Of a stretch of 64,000 nt of DNA, positions 46,769-58,098 are shown piece after piece. Position numbers and translations under genes: made by a program. Each line of letters begins with the position of its first letter. Position 1 is the first letter of the stretch. The notes beneath the pieces are model-generated. The model did no database searches. It was not told the origin of the DNA and was given only the letters and a program-made list of their open reading frames with translations. This stretch comes from Chondrosia reniformis. Lineage: Eukaryota > Porifera > Demospongiae > Chondrillida > Chondrillidae. The stretch covers positions 4,713,673-4,777,672 of the forward strand of contig OX359197.1 of assembly GCA_947172415.1 (NCBI GenBank), read 5' to 3'.

Positions 46769-47450
46769 CGTAGAAACAAACAGATACATATATAACATTG
46801 TGGTTGCATATACATGCATATAAACACTGTTTTGACAATCCCTTTCTATACGTATATTCTTCTATAGAACTATTTATTATAGTGTTTTGTACAAACAAAT
46901 TCTAGTGTGTGCAGGAAGATTGAAGCATATTTATATAAATACAACTATATTTATATAAGTGCAACTAATAGATTATGGAATCACAAAACTGTAAATCTGT
47001 AATTGTATTATACCTGTAAGCCCACAGGATCAAATTTCAGGTTTCATATGGCATGAAACGATTGAAACTTCTTGAACAGCCAGGTTCAAAGGGTGCTCAA
47101 GTATGTACTAATAGATTAGTTTTTCACAGCCCTCTTTCTAAGTTTATACATACTTATATATATTTTTTAATTGGCCTGGGTTATAGTTCCAGAGCTGGTA
47201 GTTAAGGGTATTCTTCTGAAACTAATGACCTTGGCAAATTTTGGTTTTACAACTTCTGTATGTTGTATTGTTTCAATAGATCTAGAAGTGCTTCATTGTT
47301 GCAACACTGGCCATCCCTATACTCCTAAAAATTAATTAAAACATTCAATATAACAAGACTGGACTAAAATTTAAGTAATTTTAAATACTACTCCTATTTT
47401 TGGACGGATCATGATAGAAGTATGAATGATGCCCTAAAAAATTATACTAG
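46769..47450. repeat. RLR-type 3' flank with dispersed repeats
   Basis: Parallels the RLR2 3' flank (53116-53600), including CTTGAACAGCCAGG and TTTAATTGGCCTGGGTTATA. A foldback-family end (TTGCAACACTGGCCATCCCT) appears near 47300. No gene was seen. Confidence 0.65.
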
Positions 47451-47677
47451 AAGCAATTTACCCGGAATCCGGGCAATCCGTTATTTTTTCGGCGTACCAC
47501 TGTGACGTCACACATAAATACGTATGAGAAATTCTTGGAACGCAAGAAATTTCTTCTTCATTTTTGTATAGTATTCAGATCTCTATCAACGGTCAAACTA
47601 CCATTTCTTTTGTCGTAATAGGTCTTGAACAAACTAGCCACAGTACATTAGTTTAGGTTTTACGATCATCTACCACG
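47450..47677 (+). promoter_or_regulatory. RLR2 promoter module with CRE palindrome
   Basis: Diverged copy of the RLR1 module: TTATTTTTTCGGCGTACCAC, TGACGTCA (47503-47510), GAAATTCTTGGAACGCAAG, TCTATCAACGGTCAAACTAC, then ACCACG-ATG. Keeping the CRE and the first-exon context despite many substitutions suggests function. Confidence 0.62.
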
Positions 47678-50600
47678 ATGAACCCTCAAAAAAGTAAGTT
47701 ATTATCGGTATATATTTGACAAGTTAAACCATCCCATGTGTTTATTGTACCTCTGAGAGTTATTATATTTTGCATATCAGGATACGTACGGGAGTACAGG
47801 AGTGACACGAAATATATAACCCGTGATCAATTTATGTTTATATATACACATTCAAACAGCGAACTGGCTATAACCCATATACAGTGAAAACTGGCTAACA
47901 CGAAGTCGCTATACACGAATTGAAATATTGCTTAACACAAAAAAATTCGCCCAGACCAGGTTATTTACTGTACTATACTGCTTTACGCGAAAATTGCTCC
48001 AGCGGTAGTCTTAGAGGTGTGGCATGGGGGATTGCATTAGGTAACTATATATAAATATGTTTAGCGCATGACGTTGGGATAAAATGGACCAAAGCGATCA
48101 GCTTCGAAGTCAAGGTAGGGAGCTCGATCGCGATGGACAAGGAGATCTAGAAAGAAAAGGTACTGGAATAAAAATTATACAATGTCATGTAGTATTGGTG
48201 CACTATATGTCGTCATAGATTGTGCGTGATGGTATTATATATATAATTAATTGAATTCCCGGCCCCACTTTTTGGTATATATGTACTCAAAGAATCTGAC
48301 TATATGCAAATCATTTTTTTATAAGATTGCTCTCGTTTCCATTTTCCATTCAGAAAATCCAGTCTCCACTTCACCAGTACAAAAGAAAGCTATTTCAATT
48401 GGAGACTTGTTACCTTACTCCACAAAGTTATCTCAAAAGTTACTTCCACTGGGAGTAGCACTTGGAATTAAGGATTATGCTAAAAGCAATCTAGCAGGCA
48501 ATGAAACACCTCAGGATAAGTGTATCCTGATACTTGACAAATGGTTAGAGGTGTCCACACATCCAACCTGGAAGGAGTTTTGTGAGAATCTTAGAAAACC
48601 TGGTCTTGATATGGTGAGCCTTGCTAATGAAATAGCAGAGAAACACTATCCGCATACTTCAAGTGAGTTTTCACTTTAATCTAACACACTTGTATAACTG
48701 AAGTGTGTATCATTAAAGAATTAAGGAATGCTTAACTTAATGTGAAACAAGAAATTTGCATCTTGTGTATGTATTTTTGAATCTGTACAGTAGTTGTTTT
48801 GTATAACTCAAACAAAAGGCAAGCATAAAATATTTACAATCGTATCATTTGTTTAGGTGGTGCGCATAAGAACGATCCTATAGTTCCCACAACATCATCT
48901 CAATCATTTTTAAATCCTCACAAGAGGACCACACCTTCTGATCACACATCATCCTCCCCCAAAAGATACAAGAGGAACTCTGACAGTGGTCCAAGTGGAG
49001 CTACATCAGGTCCTTACATGTCATTGCAGCACACAGCAGATAATAGTGAGTGGAAATGAAGTTGTCAGTATGTATGTACCTCTGATTACTGAATGTTAAT
49101 AGCTTATAAAACCTTTCAGTGGTTTTCATGAGTACAGTGATAATCTTTACTCACTAGAGAACAGATTTCAAATTACAAAATATTAATTTTCAAGCTGATA
49201 TTTTATCTTCCTTTTAACTGATGATTAAAGCTTTAAGATCCACTTTCAAATTGATAGTATTCATAATATTATTACCAGGTCAGACTCTTATAGATAACAT
49301 CCAAAATGTTAAAATTAGCCCAATGGGTATACCTGCTTTAGGGTCCCTTCTATTTCCTAGTAAAAAGTTGCCTAAGGTTATGGTCAGATAAGCTTTATTA
49401 GTAATATATAGTATTATCAGGATATACACACTGATTTAAAACTCCAAGATACAGATGGTCCATGCACTTAATATGGTGTATGTGTGTGCTGTAATATAAG
49501 TTATGAGACATTAAAGATTGCAATGACAACTATGCCAACCAATTACTGACTTAGTGCTAACTATGCCTCATGAATGTTGTAGCTTTAATTACCTACGTAT
49601 TTTGTAATGACATGGTAGACACAGAGTAAATGGCATCACCCACACTAAATCCAGGAATGCATGATTGCATTTTAACAATGGATCCTACGACACTATGTAG
49701 GACCACCGTATATAATTTTACAATGCATGAGAGAGATAAAACTCTTCAATGTATACGTATATTCATGCATCTATTAAGTGGTTTCCTACCAATATGCTGT
49801 ACTTATTACATTGTTGTAGACAATATATCAACTTCGGAAGTACCATCTCACATGGAGGTATGACCTAAGTTCTTTATCAATGGAATTAACAGTGTATGTA
49901 TACATATATGTATATGACTGAGAACTTTTACCCCAATATTATTTTTAGCAGTATATATATATAGTACTACAAAGTACAAGTTACAAATTTAAGAGGTACA
50001 AGTGACTATACAATATTAAAATTACAATCAAGTACTAGCTACACATGCAGTGCACATGCAAGTTACAAATTTAAAGAGATCCAAGTAATCCATAGGATAA
50101 TCAGTATTTTAAACAGTACAAGACTTTAGTCACACTATTGCAGGCTTTGAAATCCTCAACTACATAAAGAATAGTAGTTGATACAGATAATCCAAGGTAG
50201 AACACGTGGCCTACCAATTACCTTTTCACACCTAATATAGACTGAAGATGATGCATCTGCATGCCATATATCAACAAAGGCTCCAGTCTTATATATATCA
50301 CAGGTATACCTCTTAGTATATATTTATATCTGTTTCCTTTTAGTCAACTATTCAAACAAATGATAGAAAGACCTCTGAGCGGGTGTTAGAAGAAGTGAAT
50401 ACTCAATATATGGATACTCCACCTATGGAGCAAGTTAAACAGAGTACGGCACTTTCAAACTATGTACCCGTATAGCTAGAAGCTTACAGGGATTTTAATT
50501 TAACAGTTGTGGTATTGCGGATATAACTGCCTGATTTAAATACCATCAAATTTTCTAGCTATACTGTATTTATAACAAATTTAGAGAATACGAATCTTCT

Positions 50601-53115
50601 TTTTAGAAATGGTTCATTTAAGTCAACATAATATTAAACTGTGTCTTCAGACACCCAGAAGGCTAAAGATGAACCATCTCAAAGCTGCCTGCATGAAACA
50701 CAACTGTCTGATAATACATATGTTATAGTCTATCTTGATTCACTTCACTTCTCTTATGGTGATGAATTAGCTATGCAGAAACTAAACATTGCTCAAAAAT
50801 TTAGTCACTACAAAGAAATGTAGCTATTTGATACCATGCATCATCTTGATCCACCATATTTAACTTTAAATCGATAAAGCAATTAAATAAATAAGGTTGC
50901 AATTACAATTTCCAGTATTATGTTTCTGTCCTTCTGTGCAGTGCACATGACTACTATATCAACACCTACCAAAGAGGTAAGCTTAGAGGAGAGGTACAGT
51001 TTCAAGAAAGGTTTCAAGCTGAGGCCATATCAGGAAGAGCTAGCTGAGCTTGGTATTAGTGGTCACAATTACGTAGTGTGTGCTCCAACTGGATCTGGTA
51101 AGACTGCGGTGGCTGCAGCCGTGATTGCTAGCCACCTCAAGAAGAGGGAGGGGAAAGGGAAAGTGGTCTTTATAGTTAGTCGGGTTCCACTTGCCAGACA
51201 ACAATCTGATCACTTGAAGAGTTACCTGCCTAACCTCAGTACAGCCATAGACTATACACATGGCACTAGAGAGGTAGCACTGAAAGCCATCTTGCAGACT
51301 AGTGAGATTGTAGTGTGTACTCATGGTACATTCTACAATGACCTCAAACGAAATAACGTGAAGATGAGTGACATTTCGCTGCTAGTCCTTGATGAGTGTC
51401 ACAATGCACGTCGTGCAAGCATATACGCACAAATAATGCATGAATATCTGAGTGCGAAGCTGTCCAGGAATGAGAATGTTCCACAGGTAGTTGGCTTGAC
51501 AGCGACACCGGGGGCAGGTAGGTCTAAGGAGACAGCACTGAGTGATGTACAGACCCACTTGATTGACCTCTGTGCTTTACTGGATGCCACCCGTGGGTAC
51601 TGTATTGTTGAGAAGCACAAGCAAAATCTAGACGACACAGTATTTTCTGCCAGTATAGACGTATGCACTACAAGTGGTAGAGACAGCACCAACTTCTTCC
51701 TGACTGAGGCTACCACTTTCATGGAGGAGATAGAGAGAGATCTGGAGGTCCAACCGCCAGGTGCAAAGGATGATATTAGCTACTTGCAGTGGATAGAGAA
51801 ACTGAGAAACCAATTATTTGCCAACAGTGAAGGTAGAGACACAGAGGACTTTCAGAAGACATCTCTGTCATTGGACTTCCTGGAAGCATACTCCAGTGCT
51901 TTAGCCATTTACAAGGATTTGGCTGCTCCTCAAGCTTTAGATAACCTTGTAGAGTCCTTACATCAATACGATGACCCTGAATCTCTGGTCACCAAGCATT
52001 CTCAAAGACTGATGAAGAAGCACTCAAGGATACAAGCTTCACTCAGACAGCTTGCCATAGAAAATTCTGAGAGTGAACATTTACAAAAACTAGAAGAGCT
52101 TCTCCTATTGCACTTTACATACAAGCCCAATTCAAAAGCCATAATATTTGCTCAAACCAAGTATCACGCTGTATGCCTTAGCAAATGGATTGGCAACACT
52201 TTCAAATTCCACAACTTTGCAGGGCAACCTATGATTCGGGCTGACTACTGCATTGGTCATAGAGGAGAGGATAATGATGATCGATTTGGCATGACTGGAA
52301 GGCAGCAAACCAATGCCCTTGAAAAATTTCGCAATTACAAACTGAATGTACTGGTAGCCACATCTGTACTAGAAGAGGGTCTAGATGTACCAGAATGCAA
52401 TCTAATTATTCGCTTTCTCTATGTCAAGGATGAAATATCTCGCAAGCAGACTGGAGGAAGGGGCAGAAGCAAGGGCTCAAAGCATTATGCTGTTTTGGAA
52501 GGAGGCTCCAAGGCAGAACAGAGAGAAAAATTAAACCAGTTCAAGGACCAGTTGGTAGAGAGTGCCTTGGAATTGATGAGAAATAAATCGGTTGAAGAAC
52601 TTGATTTTGAAATCAAAACAAGGCAAAGGCAGATCTTGAGGGCTGTAGAGGAGGAAAGGCTTCGTAAGCTAAATCAAAAGAAGTACACTCCAGAACAGGT
52701 CACACTATATTGTAGAGGTTGTGGAGCATTTGTATGCAAGGGACAAGATCTGAGAGTGATTGAAAACAGTCACCATGCTGTTCTGGATAGAAGCATTTGG
52801 AAACGTGTAGTAGTGAAAATACATGAAGCCAAGGGAAAGGAATTGCCCAAGGGGGCACTGAAGATGGAGAAAAGAATTTCTTGTAAAAAGTGTCGTTATC
52901 AAAGTTGGGGGATCTCATGCATATTCCCCAACTCCTGTGACCTTGAACTTCCCGTTCTGAAATGCAAGTACTTGATATTTGAGTACTATAACCCTCTAAT
53001 TGGAATAGGTACAACCTCCATGCCACATTCCAAGTGGACCCAAGCCCTCTTTGAGGTGGAAGACTATGACTCTACTAAGTACAACTTGGGGAAATACATA
53101 CTCTCTTCTGAATGA
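47678..53115 (+). CDS. RLR2: RIG-I-like RNA helicase with N-terminal Death domain
   Basis: Exons: first exon 47678-47693 (Met-Asn-Pro-Gln-Lys) or alternatively 48084-48159 (MDQSDQLRSQGREL...), then 48354-48662, 48857-49045, 49820-49857, 50344-50443, 50651-50758, 50942-53115. All phases agree: 977 or 997 residues. Exon 48354-48662 encodes a Death domain (LGVALGIKDYAKSNLAG ... TWKEFCENLR), not a CARD. A Ser/Thr-rich linker follows. The helicase exon keeps APTGSGKT, DECH, TAT, ATSVLEEGLDVP, QTGGRGR and the C-terminal Cys pairs (CRGC, CKKC). The first ~330 codons are almost identical to RLR1, then diverge. A possible extra exon at 49279-49376 is open, but its end phase does not fit. Probably a cytosolic RNA sensor using a different adaptor from RLR1. 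Confidence 0.87.
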
Positions 53116-54433
53116 TAACTCGTAGAAACAAACAGATACATATAACATTGTGGTTGCATATACATGCATATAGACACTGTTTTGACAATCCTTTTCTATA
53201 CGTATATTTTCCTATAGAACTAATTATTATAGTGTTTTGTACAAAAAATTCTACTGAATATAAGTGTGCAGGAAGATTGAAGTGCATATAAGTGCAACTA
53301 ATAGATAAAGGAATCACAAACCTGTAAATCTGTAATTGTATTATTATACCTGTAAGCCCACAGGATCAAATCTCAGGTTTAATAATGGCATGGAACCTTT
53401 TTGAAACTTCTTGAACAGCCAGGTTTCAAAGGGTGCTCAAGTATACGTTTGTGCTAATAGAATAATTTTCACAGCCCCCTTTCCAAGTTTATAGATACTT
53501 ATATATATTTTTTAATTGGCCTGGGTTATAGTTGCGGAGCTGGTAGTTAAGGGTATTCTTCTGAAACTAATGACTTAGGCACCCTTTCTATAACTTCTGA
53601 AACCTGGAAATTCAAAGCGTTTCAAGTAGGTTTCATGCCCTCTGAAACCTGAGATTTGATTACTTAATTCTTAAACTTAAGGAAAAAAGAAATGACAATT
53701 TTGACAGATGAATTTATAAGATATAGAAAGGTCTAGAATTGCAATTTTGAATCTCTGTTTCCTAAGATTTTTACTCTTTGAAATGCACCATGCACTACAA
53801 GAGATGCAGCACTTTGCTATACACCTGACCGATCAAAGAGCAGAACCTTCTTCACAAGTAGTGTTCCAATTTCCCTCCATTTGTCTATATAGATCTGCTA
53901 ATTTTGGAATATACATATGTACATAATGTATTATAATTAATCTAATTTACGTAGTATGGTAGATTTGTGTTGCTGAAGATTTACATAGACAAAGCCACTT
54001 AAAATTTAGAAGTAGGGATGGCAAGGCTTGCAACAATGAGTAGCTATAGCACATGTATATACATCTAGAAAAGTAACAAAGCAAAGACAGTGTTCATGTA
54101 TGTGCATGTGATAATGCCAACTATACAGAAGTGACATACTGAGACATAACCACACATATATACAGTATACTTCTATGTTTGGGTGCCTCATGACATACTT
54201 ATATACGTATACTTAAATAGCTGTGATGATAAACTCAAGCAGGGAGAAGTTTTCATAAATCATGATCAAGGCACCAATATTATTGCGGATTGCACTTTTG
54301 GGTTTCAGGGGGAAGGGGCCAGGTTTAGTATATTCATTAGTCTGTGGCTAAGCTATAGCACAAGGAATTTTAATTTAGTGGTCAGTATAAAATACGTTCT
54401 AATGTACTGTGCATTAATAGAAACCTGAAACAG
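53116..54433. repeat. RLR2 3' flank: dispersed repeats, no gene seen
   Basis: Shares 3' flank and repeats with 46769-47450 (about 53370-53600). An AGAAGTAGGGATGG foldback-family end lies near 54008, and GTTTGGGTGC near 54178. An open frame at 54183 shows no domain or signal peptide. Confidence 0.55.
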
Positions 54434-55686
54434 CTGAAGGGTTGTTTTGAAGAGGACAACAGGAATGAAGAGAATTCTGTCTTACCACTACTGACAGTGG
54501 AGGGTACCTCCTTGGAGATACATCAAATACAGAAGGTTTTAGAGATGTTTATAATTATCAACATATAATAACATTATAACTGCAACTACATAAGATCATC
54601 TTGCTGTCTTACAACTGTATATATAAGGTGTGTTAGGTATATATGTACTTCTCTGTGCAGAGAACTAGCCATATGCATGTGACCCAACCAGGTGAGTCTT
54701 GTACTGAAACAAATGCAGGAGACATAGAGTCCGGAGGACACACTCATGTGTGGATCTGTAAAGGAGGAATGTGGACACCTTACCTGTAGGTTCACGCACT
54801 TCAACATTATTGTCCAGGGACTTCCTGTAACTCTGTCCCCCTCCCTTTCAGACTGGTTCCCTCCATTGGAAGCATTCAGGCTGTAGCTGGCTCCTCTTGT
54901 AAGGAGATACGAGATACACTGGCTAATGACTGCACTAACACGCTTGACAGTGGAACATACTGGATCAACATCACTGATCCATGCACTGAACAGGGACAAT
55001 CTATGCAGGCATGCATATATACGCATCATACTAACTGTAAATTGTAAATATAGTGGTGCTATATAATTATTATATATCATTATTACACAATAAATCTATA
55101 AGGTAACTAATGATCACAACTATAATCTTGCTCTATATGACTCAATGTATAGGTCTATTGTGACATGGGTCTGGATGGTGGAGGATGGACACTGACCTGG
55201 AAGCACTCCTACATGGAGGTGGGTGCTCTCAGTGAAGACATGAAGAACTACAGCTCATACTATCAGGCCTGCACAGACCTCAACACTGGATGGTGCAATG
55301 TGCCTCGCAAGATTAGATTGAATCCAACAGAGATGGCAATAGTGGCTTACCACAACAAGAGACTGGTCTACGCTTACAAGGGAATCTACAATGCCAACTT
55401 GGACAGACACTGGAGTGGAGGAATACTATTGGATCCAACTCAGCTGGTTGATCACTGTAATTTAGAGAGGAGTAATGGAGTAGAACCAGCTCCATTCATT
55501 ACTTCTCAATTAGGAGGAATAGCATTTGACAAACATTCACCACTAGACTATAATGGTAACTGTGATACTCTTCGTGGATCCTTGAATAGTCCTGGAGACT
55601 GTAGATGGGAAAACTGCAAACTACCTTCATCAATATCATCTAATCAACAACACACTCAAATGACAGTTGCAATTTATGTTCGGTAA
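54434..55686 (+). CDS. Fibrinogen-like domain protein, 5' end not found
   Basis: Four exons can be chained: 54434-54535, 54661-54785, 54852-55008, 55153-55686, about 305 residues. The C-terminal domain begins SCKEIRDTL ... SGTYWINI, then VYCDMGLDGGGWTLTWKH, the signature start of fibrinogen-related domains. The distal half diverges from classical fibrinogen, with several Cys. Such proteins are usually secreted lectins. The preceding exon has a small Cys/Trp module (SCTETNAGD ... WICKGGMW). No signal peptide exon was found upstream, so the gene may be truncated or have a remote first exon. The third intron must use a GC donor (ATGCAG|GCATGC), since no GT restores the frame. Confidence 0.75.
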
Positions 55687-56410
55687 TTACTAATGATAAG
55701 TACTAACTTTGATTCTGGTAAACAGTATGCATACAGTACATAATCTAGTATTAAAATCTTAAAAAAATCAGCAATATAATACGTATGTTACTCTTCTGAA
55801 ATGAATAATTAATGGGTTATTATATAGCGGCCACCATCAGGCATGGAAAGGAGTATATAGCCTAGAGACAAGTGCTCAGCCAGGATATGTGTATATGTAT
55901 ATATTTAGAACATTCACATGCTGATGTGCAGGATGCTGGAGGAGGATATATAGAAACTTTGCATTAACAACAGGAATAAGAAACCTATATAGGGGAAGAT
56001 TCAGAAGGAAATGAAGAAGTGTAAGGAGATCTACAGGCTGGTATTATTATACTTGAAAGAAGCAATATACTGTATACGAGATCTATAGCTATAGACAGAA
56101 AAAAGTAGATTGAAGAAAATAAGCACCTACATAGTAGCCAACTTTAATATTTAATATAAATGTTGAATAATTTTGACATCACCCTATAAGTCATGCATGT
56201 TTATTTATGTGATCTTGTTAATATCTTGCATGATCCTTGTATTTATATACCATGAATATACATGCATGCACAATATACAGTACTTTAATAATAATAATAT
56301 TATTATGTTATTGACACACCAGTTTATAGTGTGCCTATAGGAAGGTTAGCGAACTAGTATATAAGTCCAATTTTAAGATTTTGGTATATAGATCAAGTCC
56401 AAAGAGGCAC
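55687..56410. other. 3' flank of the fibrinogen-like gene
   Basis: AT-rich, with several short inverted words and no coding content or RNA gene recognised. Confidence 0.45.
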
Positions 56411-56419
56411 TTCAACTAC

Positions 56420-56752
56420 AGTTTGCTACGTATATGCCTGCAATCACGAACACTCTTGCACTGTATGGTCCTTGTACACCTGATGAAACAGCTGTGACCC
56501 AAATGTAATAGCTTTTACCTGGTATAAGTCCTATCAGTGTGATTGATGTACCAGTGATTCCTGATACTTTTGAGGCCTCAAATGGAGGTTCTGTAGTACA
56601 CCCACTAGTTGAATATATCACTGTGTAGGCTATTCAAGATCCATGGTTAGACAATGCAGTCCATGAAACTGTCAAAGATGGAGCTCCTTCTGATACACCT
56701 TTACTAACAGTGACATTTAGGACTTGAGATGGCAGAGCTACCGGAGTTTCTG
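56420..56752 (-). pseudogene. Fibronectin type III domain fragment with in-frame stop
   Basis: Minus-strand translation gives an FN3-like sandwich: TPVALPSQVLNVTVS, then SLTVSWTAL, then a TGA stop, continuing in frame with IAYTVIYSTSGC, TSITLIGLIPGKSYYIWVTA and GPYSARVFVIAG. The stop in the middle and the lack of neighbouring exons in frame indicate a relic of a multi-domain extracellular protein. It may be an exon of a larger gene decayed only here. Confidence 0.75.
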
Positions 56753-57301
56753 TGGAACATTATAATTTATATAATAAAATAAATTAAAGAAGTGAAAATA
56801 ACTAAATTACCTCATAATGGTATATAACATCAATTTGCATACTGTATATCGGGATATGAATGCGAGAGTAAAAGAGTTTCTGTGGAACATTTTCAAGAAG
56901 TGAAAATAACTAAATTACCTCATAAAGGTATATAACATCAATTTGCATCTTAACACAAGATAAAGAACATGCACAACACACTACTAACTATCAGTTAACA
57001 ATAGAATAGTTGCAGACAAAGATATACATGGCCCAGTGGTCAGTGTGTTTTTGTGTTAATTGAACCATTAATTAAGAGGGCATATGCATTTGTACGTAAG
57101 TATTGTATACATATCCAAGGCTCATGTAATCTTTTACATTATATTTATTTTATATATATAACATTGGAAATATTTCTGTCAGTATTGGGGAAATTTGTGA
57201 AGACTTGTATTGTGATACCATTCTATAACTATGTAAGTATATTAACATACTATAGCTATGTATATAAGTATATAATATCCTATATATATGTAATATACTC
57301 T

Positions 57302-57394
57302 GTTGCCGGGGCCGAAAGACGAGCAGCATGGTTTAGTATTGTAAATGTGACGAATGGTACCACATACTATGTGTGGATGTATATTAGAAAACAG
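57302..57394 (+). pseudogene. Partial FN3-like fragment
   Basis: A plus-strand stretch (AAWFSIVNVTNGTTYYVWMY) resembles the F-G strands of an FN3 domain and runs into a stop. It is isolated in AT-rich DNA and opposite in strand to the fragment at 56.4 kb. Confidence 0.35.
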
Positions 57395-58098
57395 TGAAGA
57401 GCCATGGTACTGTAACTGGTGTTAATTTGAACTAACATGCACATATTTGATTTTATAGTGTTGTTTCTTTTCATGATCATCGTGTTCATATATATCAGTT
57501 TCATTTTCATTTTAGTGTTTCCATTGTATGTTTATAACTGGCATCACACTGAATATTTATTGTACAATATCTTTTCTTGGACAATGTTTAAATATTATAT
57601 ATTGGAATCAATGTTTAGATAAGGCAGTATTCTTAATATATAGATTAAACAGTGTATAAGTATCACTATTTAATAATGAGCATTTGCTAGCTAAATTGCT
57701 ATTGAATATTGATTGCTCAGTATACGTAGACCTTTACAAGGTAGTATACTTTGTTCCTGGCAGGCACAGTGCATCTTTGAGCCCAAGCGCTCCATAACTC
57801 ATTAAGGAAAAACCTCTGTTTGATCCAGTGCCAGTGCTTTCTATAGAATCAAATGTACGCCAATCTAGGAAATGTTTCATACATGTCTGTGAATGCTAAC
57901 ATCAAGTTTTAGCTTCATAATAGCACTAAATGTATATTAAAATACTGGTATATATACCATATTAATTTAATATATGGTGAGAGATAGGGCAAATGTAAAG
58001 ATTTATATAGATTGGCACGCATTGTAGGAAGGAAGGTAGGAATTCCTAGATTGCGCAAATCCATAGAAAGTGCGGAATATATAGTCTACGTGTATATC
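57395..58098. other. AT-rich spacer upstream of the CARD gene
   Basis: No recognised gene. The hydrophobic open frame at 57437-57622 is a low-complexity AT artefact. The promoter of the 58-kb gene should lie at its right end. Confidence 0.4.

Noticed and set aside
47882-47974. Short CAGTGAAAAC...TTATTTACTG element with TA flanks upstream of RLR2
   Set aside because: The ends match only loosely and no second copy was found, so it was not called as a MITE.
49279-49376. Extra RLR2 exon
   Set aside because: The frame is open and begins in the right phase, but it ends in phase 0 before a weak GTTATG donor and would break the join to the next exon. It is mentioned only as a possible alternative exon.
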